This document shows, piece after piece, positions 35,257 through 41,702 of a DNA stretch of 41,702 bases (its first letter is position 1; each line of letters starts with the position of its first letter). The translations under genes and the position numbers were made by a program. Under the pieces are notes generated by a model. That model was not told the origin of the DNA. It worked only from the letters and a program-made list of their open reading frames with translations, and made no database searches. The stretch spans positions 145,291-186,992 of the forward strand of contig ML210196.1 of NCBI GenBank assembly GCA_004369085.1, in the 5' to 3' direction. This DNA is from Coprinopsis marcescibilis (lineage: Eukaryota > Basidiomycota > Agaricomycetes > Agaricales > Psathyrellaceae).

Positions 35257-36290
35257 GATGAGAGATGAGCTAAACGAGGCATCCCCGACCGAAGACCCTC
35301 TCTTTTTTGCAGTCAGTACCCCAGAGTCCAGACTAAGGACTTGCTCCAGATTCCTACCCATCAACACCGAAAGTGTCCAACTTGTACATCCACAGGAGAC
35401 TGGAGGCACTTGTAGTTGACTTGTCGAGTAAGCTTGGCCGTGGTTGGCACATTGGCAAGGTCCTCTATCTCGAGCGTTTCGACTTAGAATGACTAGTGCT
35501 TACACAAGTAGATAATCGGAGCATGTATATAGCACTTCATCTATTTAGACTTGGGTATATTTCTCGGAACTGACCATTAGGGACGTGGATAGGAATTGTC
35601 ATGCCGGACTGGATCAGAGCCGGCAAAAGAACCAGTTTGCAAGTTTGGCTTCCTCTCATTTGATTTCGGTCCCAAAATGCTTGGTTAGAACTTATATGGA
35701 CCCTTATGTATATCTCACGTCAGAAAATGTTTGACTTGCCCGGAATTGCAGTAAAACAAGGATCGCAAGGTAGTTGGAGGTGACTCGAAGGCCTTTGCCA
35801 AACCCGGCCAAGCTTACAAGTGCCTCCAGTCTCCTGTGGACATATAAGTTGGACACTTTCGGTGAAAGGTCGGGACAACTAGATCAGTCGTCCAAAAGGT
35901 GATGGTAGGAGTCTGGATTATAGCCAGAAAGCAACGCTACATATTTGTAAGTTCTTGAGTCTGAAGTCAAAGGGAGCGCACGGAAACGAAGCACTTCTGG
36001 ATTTTTTGCATTTCTACGTGGGTGGTATGGGTGAGAGTACATGGAGTCGCAAGATATAGGTTGACGCAGCACGGTCAATCAGATTCCTTATATAATCAAA
36101 CGCACGGGCCATTTACAGCCTCTTGCCAGCATCGTGCAGAGATATTGAATTCGTTTCGCCAAGGTCCGCGACGACACAGAAGCCAGCTCGCAGCAGCCCA
36201 GCGTGCACCGGCTTGCAAAAGGATAACAAAGTCCCAAGGCAGAATCTCCCACAAGCTCAGACCGGCCCAGACCAAACTGCAGATTCGGGA
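35257..36290. other. Gap between tRNA and the NLR-like fragment
   Basis: Apart from the inverted-repeat element at 35365-35864 no gene is seen. A TATATAA-like element near 36089-36095 may be the core promoter of the gene at 36291. Confidence 0.5.
35365..35864. mobile_element. 500-bp inverted-repeat element, MITE-like
   Basis: The left arm starts CACCGAAAGTGTCCAACTTG at 35365, and the right arm read inward from 35864 starts CACCGAAAGTGTCCAACTTA. The arms stay similar for about 70 bp through a shared ACAGGAGACTGGAGGCACTT and AAGCTTGGCC, with one 15-bp insertion in the left arm. No transposase is encoded. I see no target duplication at these edges. A sequence at 38 kb resembles the right edge and continues past it, so the outer borders may be wider. 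Confidence 0.7.
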
Positions 36291-36808
36291 ATGGGATCGT
36301 TCTTCCAAAATTCCGTCGGTGGCCAATTCAGCGACAACAACTTCGTTAACGGAGGGCGCGACGTCACCCAAACAAGTTTCAATGGCAACAGTCAGGTTGC
36401 TCAGGCGTTCCATATCAGCGGGTCGGCGAACCAGGTCCATGTCAACAACGTTGCGTACTGCGTCCCAGGTGCTGTCGAACGTGATCGCTCGGAGAGATGT
36501 TCATGCGAGGAGTATGGTGAGTCGCAATGGATGGTGCAAGTAACGTTGGTTATTGAAGTGCTTCTGTGAATCTAGTCGCACAGGGTGCGTGTGTCCATGT
36601 CGAGTTGCTTCGACAGATCGGGGTGGTGCTAAGCTCCATTGCTCGATTTCCTGGATCTGGTGAGTGACCCACCTGAAACGCGTTTGTTAGCATCTGAACA
36701 GGGCTACAGCAAACACTGGGAACCTACCTTCGCTTCCAAGCCCACCGTTGGGTTATCGGCCTCAAGCACATCAATCGTCCACCCACCTATACCCGAACTG
36801 CCAATTGA
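36291..36808 (+). CDS. Small protein with NLR-associated Asn/Gly-rich N-terminus
   Basis: Exons 36291-36516, 36576-36659 and 36702-36808 join in matching phase through GTGAGT..TAG/CAG introns, giving 138 residues. Residues 2-57 are built of Phe/Asn/Gly units: GSFFQNSVGGQFSDNNFVNG, then SFNGN, AFHISGSANQVHVNNV. This resembles the short FxxxxxFxIxGGxFxNVxGD-type N-termini common before NACHT/NLR-like and other domains in Agaricomycetes, some thought to form beta-solenoid or amyloid-like assemblies. The family statement is from memory of such proteins, the link is inferred. The remainder (LLRQIGVVLSSIARF and on) is helical. The stop at 36806 looks premature, because a protein-like frame goes on to 37035 in another frame. 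A TATA-like element sits near 36090. Confidence 0.5.
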
Positions 36809-37035
36809 CCCACCAACTAGACACCTGCACATGCCACCTGACGGGTCGTCTGGTCGAATGCGCTCTTTATCGTATAGTTGGACAGTCAGTTAGTAACGGC
36901 GAGCAAGGAGGACATACATCATCTGAACCGCCAAGTCAGCGCGAGCTCATTCAAATTGTCCAACGCTCGTACCTTGATCGTCAGCACCTCCCAAATTTAG
37001 TTCGCAATATCCGAAATCGCTGGCATGGCCGATAA
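36809..37035 (+). pseudogene. Out-of-frame continuation of the NLR-like gene
   Basis: Directly behind the stop at 36808 another frame is open to 37035 and reads HLTGRLVECALYRIVGQ and SQRELIQIVQRSYLDRQHLP, composition fitting a helical protein. No donor and acceptor pair in the right place was found to join it, so a frame break in the gene at 36291 is the simplest reading. It could also be an independent exon. Confidence 0.35.
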
Positions 37036-38004
37036 TAGCTCCCCAGCAACCATAGGTGGAACCGCAAATCCGGGAAAATAGTCTACAATTTCCAAGTAAT
37101 TTCTTGATATTCTTTGCCCCTGTAATTCGGGAATTAGTTCAATGTACCATTAAGTTAGATGGAAAGAACCCACCTCCTCGTCCGTTGATTCGCCGCCCTT
37201 GCAAATAATGGTAGACCTCAGCCAACCCATTATCACAACCCCCTGTCAGAGCAGCGGCACCCAAATATAATCCCGCTTTATGCCTCCCTGCGTATGCTCT
37301 GAGACCCTTAGACGCCGAGTGTGTTTGATAGTCAAGCTCGATCCTTCCGAGTGACGTGAACAGGCCATTGCATTCATGCTGGTCCTTCCCCCGAATCTCC
37401 CGTCATTCTCCCGCCTCCCAAGCTCTCTGTTCGGCAGCACCGATGTGCACTGCCGCCGGATTTGTCATGGAAAGGAATATAGCCAAATTCGGATGGAGGG
37501 CACGCACAGTGGCACTGAAGCCCCGCCAGCTAGCGATCCAGAGGACATCGACATCGGAGGAGCAACAAAAAATGACCGGTTGAATGCACAAGGTAGTGTC
37601 GAGTCGCCGAAGTAGTGTCGAGTGGTCGCAGTAGTCTCCGCAGCATTTAGCATGTTGGCGGTGGGATGAGGGGCTCTAGTACAGTGTGGTGCTGTCGCCC
37701 TTGGGGCAATCTGTGCCACCAGAGGTTTTCGCAAACGCAAAATGTGTACGTGCATTCGAAAGAAACGAAACATCCGGGGAGGACACCCACTCCCTCTCCT
37801 TTTACTGCACGAGAATTGTTTTCTTGTTGTTGGCGTTTTTCACCACTAAATGGCCAACAACGGTTCAATGGATGGGAACACCCAGACTCGATTTCCCAAA
37901 TTTCGCTGTCTCAGATTGTTTAAGTAGAGCCCATTGCTGCCCGTGCGGGATAGCGGTGAAAGGGGATGGAAGTGGGGATGAAGGACGAATGATGGAGGCG
38001 TGCA

Positions 38005-38060
38005 GCCTCCAGTACTAACCATCCCCCTTTGTAATCTAGTTGTTCCGACCTTTCACCGAA
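38005..38060. repeat. Diverged copy of the right edge of the 35-kb element
   Basis: ATCTAGTTGT, one mismatch, then CCGACCTTTCACCGAA match the complement of 35861-35888. Weaker similarity (TCCAG..CTA.CCATC) continues to the left with a 6-bp gap, matching the complement up to about 35925. This is a second, degraded copy of one repeat family. Confidence 0.6.
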
Positions 38061-38091
38061 GGTCGACGTGGACAAGCAAGCTGGAATAATA

Positions 38092-38482
38092 AGGTAGGGC
38101 CAATTCACGATCCGTCCACGTCACGTGAGCCCAATTTTACCATGATTTCGACTTGTTTTGCGATTGCACTCTGCCACATGGTAGCCTTGACTAATATGAG
38201 CAGATCTGTGGTTTTAGATTTCTCAGATTCTCAGTCTTTGGACCAAATGCAGACCATCCGTTCCGTAAGTTAGGGCCCTCACTTGTGACGCGTCTAACAT
38301 GAGCGGTATCCCCTATTTCAAGAATTTAAAACCACAGATTTGTTTTTACGACCGCCAAATTGCAGACGGAGCAGCTTTTATATTCCAAACTGCGATGTGC
38401 AAGAGCGCAACCGCAAACTAAGTCTGAAATCGGCCAAAATACATCTCACGTGACGTGGGTGGATTGTGAATTGGCCCTACCT
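38092..38482. mobile_element. 391-bp fold-back MITE with TA target duplication
   Basis: The arms begin AGGTAGGGCCAATTCAC on both ends and match for about 40 bp, including CACGTCACGTGAG, then stay recognisably similar for about 150 bp to the centre (shared ATCTGTGGTTTTA). TA flanks both ends (38090-38091 and 38483-38484), as in Tc1/mariner elements. The whole element could fold into one hairpin. It codes for nothing. Confidence 0.8.
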
Positions 38483-39124
38483 TACAAAAAACCCGAAAGT
38501 ACAGTCATTGATCAGCTTATGTAACACACCATCCAAAGTAACAAGCGAACTTTCTTTCTTCTATAGGTGCTTCAGTTTTGTGAATTATGGCAAGAAACCG
38601 GTACTAAACCAACTGTAGGGTTGACGTATACTTATAATAGTAGATTTAGCGAAGTTTGAGCTTGAGTAGAATCACACAGGACCATTATAATGCCCATTTT
38701 TTTCAAAATATTGCATAATTTATGGTGAACCCGAAATTGTTTCATGCTCGAAACCATCATGAACAGTGGAAATCAGTGCAAACTTTGAATAAAATCGTAT
38801 TAAAGGGTTCTGAACAGCCCTAATATGATGGAACTTTGAAGTCAGGATAGCATGCTACTGAGACAAAAACAGTTGGGGATTGGGGTGGCTATTTGGAAAT
38901 ATGCCCACAGGCAGGGTACACATATCAATATGCCTTACTAGCCGGGAGAATATCGCCGCCATCATAATGAGAATACGCTGGTATTCTGGAGTCCGAAGGA
39001 ACCCTAATTATTCGTCGCGTCGCGGCCCTAACCTCACGGCCAACGGCGGCCCGGCACTGAGAACTGAGTCATTATTTGCACGCGCCACGTCGCCGTCTCT
39101 CTCCGCTTCCCACTGCCTGTCCCC

Positions 39125-39145
39125 CTTGAAGCTTGAAGCTTGAAG
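39125..39145. repeat. Tandem repeat (CTTGAAG)3
   Basis: Three perfect 7-bp units, containing AAGCTTGAAGCTT-type palindromes, just upstream of the purine-skewed region. Confidence 0.8.
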
Positions 39146-39149
39146 CATA

Positions 39150-40050
39150 AGCCCTCACTCTTTCCATAATCAATCCAAGTCCCTCTTTCCTCATAGTAAG
39201 TGGCTCTATATGCCCTGACTCACTTCCCTAACTGTTCTCTTCTAGCCAAACCTGCTGGCTGGTACGCCTGTTACCCAGATCGAGCTTCCTTCATTTTCAT
39301 TCTTTCGATTTTCTGACGTCTCGTCGTCGTCTCTTACCTTTATATCTTACTGACAATATATGATTACTATCCAATGTTTTACCGTTTGAACTGATATTCG
39401 AGTGCCTCAAGCTCCAAGGACGCAAGAAATCGTCAAGAAGTGGCGTGAAGAGCCCAGTACCAGCAAGATCCAACGAAGATTCAAGATCTCAAGCACAACA
39501 AGAACTGCAAGTGTACAACAACTGTGTGATGATTCCTTGAGCTGTTCCAATCTACGACATCGTTTCAACAACGGAATGTTACATGCGACTTGAGGTTTGA
39601 GATATCCGACAACGAAAACAATGCGTGGAGAGTGTTACTATGAAGATATGTGCATGAAAATGAGCAAGACGACAAGCAGAAAAGACCGTATAGGCGAAGG
39701 CCATCAAGATGATGTGTTACAAGACAGAAGCTATAAGAAGATGACGAAGAATATTTGCAAGATAAAACAGCAAGAATAGCAAGAAATACGAAATACGAAG
39801 ACGTGTGCATCAAGATACTATACAACTACAAGAGATTCGAATTGGGATGATATGAATGAGTGAACGGATGCGAAGATGACGTGTTTAAGTGAGTGAGAGG
39901 TTAATTTGTCGAGACGATGCGAAACCGAACTCGAAAATCCGAAGCCTATGATAAATGTGCAGCAAGAAAGAAAGAAAGAACGGAAGGCGCTCCATCCAAG
40001 ATAAAGTCTAGCAAGCAAGAAGACGGGCGTGTTTCTCTAGCGTGGCGGGA
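39150..40050 (+). ncRNA. Possible spliced non-coding transcript, purine-skewed
   Basis: At 39199-39244 lies a clean intron-like segment (GTAAGTGGC to TCTTCTAG). Downstream, from about 39400 to 40030, the + strand is strongly rich in A and G with many CAAGA, GAAGA and AAGAT words and few T. The open frames inside (39402-39593, 39597-39779) do not look like conserved protein and the longest has no ATG start. A non-coding RNA, a 5' part of an unrecognised gene or the remnant of an element are possible. Confidence 0.3.
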
Positions 40051-40084
40051 GGTGGGCTGCAACCAGCTTGATCGTTTTTTGTGC

Positions 40085-40704
40085 TTAGAGCGGTGTTATA
40101 GTCATTTGCCTTGACCCAACCACCAAGCGGCGCAGGCCTCGTACGGCGGTCCAGAAGAACTGGTCGAAAACGAAGACATTAGCAAAGTCGAGCATGCAAT
40201 CAATGGAGGATACTATACCTTTCCAATCCCCAAAGACGTTTTTCTGACCTCCCCAAGCGGTTCGACAACCTCCGGGTCGGAAAATTCATTCTCGCCTTCT
40301 TCTTGGTCTTCATCAGCATCGTCCAAGTTATCGTGCTGCAAGAACAACGTCGAAGATCAGCCACACCTGTCCAAATGTCCACGACTCGCAAAAGAACCAA
40401 CCTCGTACCGGTACACAACGTTGTACGCCATGGTACCCTCAAACCGCGTGTCAATCCTCCTCTGCAAGAACGCCAATTTGCGATCAGCTACCGAAGAAGC
40501 GCGAAACAGTCGCAGAAGACTCACCAAAAATTCGTTGTTGCTGGGCTGCATCGCGCCCAACGTGCTAGCCTCCGGCTTGAGCGTGATCGCAAAGCGCACA
40601 TGCCGATGGCGAGCAGGATATGTGTCGCATAACCTGACGATTTCTTGACCGTTGGAAGTCATGACCATTGAAAACGACGGACAGGAGAGCTGGGACAGAG
40701 TCAT
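40085..40704 (-). CDS. Small hypothetical protein, four exons
   Basis: Minus-strand exons 40704-40525, 40461-40402, 40335-40219 and 40159-40085 join in phase 0 through GT..AG introns of 63, 66 and 59 nt, giving 143 residues. The start MTLSQLSCPSF follows a CT-rich leader. The sequence has a mixed alpha/beta-like first half (IVRLCDTYPARHRHVRFAIT), a second exon RRIDTRFEGTMAYNVVYRYE, an acidic stretch (DDADEDQEEGENEF) and a basic tail (FFWTAVRGLRRLVVGSR). There is no signal peptide. I do not recognise it. Consistent splicing supports a real gene. If the last intron were retained, the protein would end one residue after exon 3. Confidence 0.6.
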
Positions 40705-40711
40705 TGACTGG

Positions 40712-40741
40712 ATCTTGATGAAATGAATCTTGATGAAATGA
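40712..40741. repeat. 15-bp perfect tandem duplication
   Basis: ATCTTGATGAAATGA occurs twice in a row, 8 bp upstream of the start codon of the small gene at 40704, so in its leader. Confidence 0.85.
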
Positions 40742-41142
40742 ATGGATAGACGTTGTGGCAGTGGGATTAGCAAGAATGTTGTGTAGTCGGTAGCCAGTAG
40801 TAGTAGAGTACCGGCGAGCGAGATGAAATAGTGGGGGCCAAGGCGAAGAGCCGAGCTGGAGGATGGAGGCTTAGATGGCAGCTCTGTGCGCTCGTGGGGA
40901 GAAAGGGGGGGTGGAGTTGGGGGTGAGAAGAGAGAAAAAATGAGTGACGAAGCAGGTAAGCTGGCCAAAACAGACGAGTCCCTCCGCTCCGTCGCCAAAT
41001 AGTCAAAAAGGGCTAGCAATTGAGTGAATCGTGATGAATGAATAAAAATCAGGGGAATATACGTGTAGCCGAACGCCTCAAATGATAGGAACCGCTTCCT
41101 ATTCGCCGCGCTTGGCTCCCTGGTTGGAAACACCCGTCTCTC
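40742..41142. promoter_or_regulatory. Promoter and CT-rich leader of the small gene
   Basis: On the minus strand this is rich in C and T (for example 40895-40940), as in fungal promoters. The frame of the gene stays open upstream but has no ATG, so I read it as leader. Confidence 0.4.
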
Positions 41143-41650
41143 TCAAGGAGATTCTGGCCTTCCATCGTTCCAGCATTGTCCTCGAGGCTTGTCAAAACTC
41201 GATTCTGCAAAGAAATTTGGAGAATAAACTCTCAGTGCCCATCTAGAAGCCGGAAAAAGCTTACCTGGATCGATGGCACGTCTCGTAAAGACACCATTTG
41301 CAGGTTTCCGCGCAGACTTTGTGGGAATGAGATTGCACATGATATCTTCCATCAAACTCTATGCAGTTTGCCCGTCGGGACAGATCTGCGGATGGAGGAA
41401 GAGATCTTGTTACTAATAGGAAAGCAACGAAATTTTCGAGGGTTGGAATGAAAATAGGGTCGTGGGGAAGGGGATTGGGATAGGACGTTGCTGCACCAAA
41501 TCCGGGTGAACACTGGACCTCGGAGCTCTCCAGGGTATCGAGCGACATAGCGCAATGGTTCCAATGGGCAGATGAAGGTAGACCCATTAATAAGGGGTCT
41601 GCAAACAGCAAAAACTCAACAGGATTCGTCCGTAAGACCATGCGTACCAC
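41143..41650 (-). other. Unresolved spliced segment
   Basis: On the minus strand a clear intron (GTAAGC to TTTGCAG, about 41265-41207) separates two open pieces, with another acceptor TCCGCAG near 41388. Three frames are open on one side or the other, and only short products (49 to about 70 residues) can be made. No family is recognised. It may be the 3' part of a gene beyond the window or a leader of the gene at 40704. Confidence 0.3.
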
Positions 41651-41702
41651 ATAAGTAGCTGAGACTCGACCGACTTTAGCGGAAGACTGAAGTAGTAACC
41701 GT

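Larger units (their letters stand above)
37036..39124. other. Gap with a MITE and an older repeat fragment
   Basis: No gene is supported. Open frames at 37246-37868 on both strands show no protein-like pattern. The MITE at 38092-38482 and the repeat fragment at 38005-38060 are listed separately. 38483-39124 is AT-rich and empty. Confidence 0.5.

Noticed and set aside
40742..41133. Upstream extension of the frame of the small gene at 40704
   Set aside because: It begins at a non-ATG codon, is Pro/Ser-rich from a CT-rich tract and looks like promoter and leader.
1..41702. CRISPR arrays, rRNA genes, bacterial-type operons or an intact transposase
   Set aside because: None seen; spacing, introns and gene content are those of a fungal nuclear genome.

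Overview
The window looks like nuclear DNA of a mushroom-forming basidiomycete (Agaricomycetes). Genes are dense in short introns (about 50-75 nt, GT..AG), GC content is moderate, promoters are CT-rich, and the protein set is typical of these fungi: Argonaute, a DASH kinetochore subunit, neurofibromin-type RasGAP, multi-RRM protein, expanded F-box proteins and an NLR-associated Asn/Gly-rich motif. All genes were read by eye from splice signals and reading frames; no search was run.

Layout. 1-510: 3' end of an Argonaute gene (+). 1168-2043: five-exon hotdog acyl-CoA thioesterase (+). 2451-3191: SPC19-like DASH subunit (-), divergent from 3831-5567, an F-box protein (+), across a promoter carrying a repeated GCGTGAC/GTCACGC motif. 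5927-7578: a tandem F-box copy broken by three frame changes. 7579-11278: mostly gene-free, with scattered reading-frame pieces on the minus strand that may be a decayed gene. 11279-11940: small unknown spliced gene (+). 13270-16949: large coiled-coil protein (-). 17376-27249: neurofibromin/IRA RasGAP (-), the dominant gene, with RasGAP and Sec14-like parts inside a HEAT-like scaffold. 27250-31145: gene-poor, with a 176-bp TA-flanked MITE. 31146-33969: three-RRM protein of the Nam8/Ngr1/Csx1 type (+). 35175-35256: intron-containing tRNA-Pro(UGG) (-). 35365-35864 and 38092-38482: two further inverted-repeat elements. 36291-37035: small gene with an Asn/Gly-rich beta-type N-terminus like those of basidiomycete NLR-family proteins, apparently broken at its 3' part. 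39150-40050: strongly purine-skewed stretch with an intron-like segment. 40085-40704: four-exon small unknown gene (-). 41143-41650: unresolved spliced segment (-).

The genes do not form a pathway. The left part (Argonaute, thioesterase, DASH, coiled-coil protein, neurofibromin) is mainly housekeeping and signalling. The 28-41 kb part is accessory-like: MITEs, a tRNA, an NLR-like fragment and orphan small genes. I found no convincing new multi-gene system. The best second-look items are the NLR-like fragment among MITEs, the motif cluster in the DASH/F-box promoter, the repeat shared by the 35- and 38-kb elements, and the frame-broken F-box duplicate.
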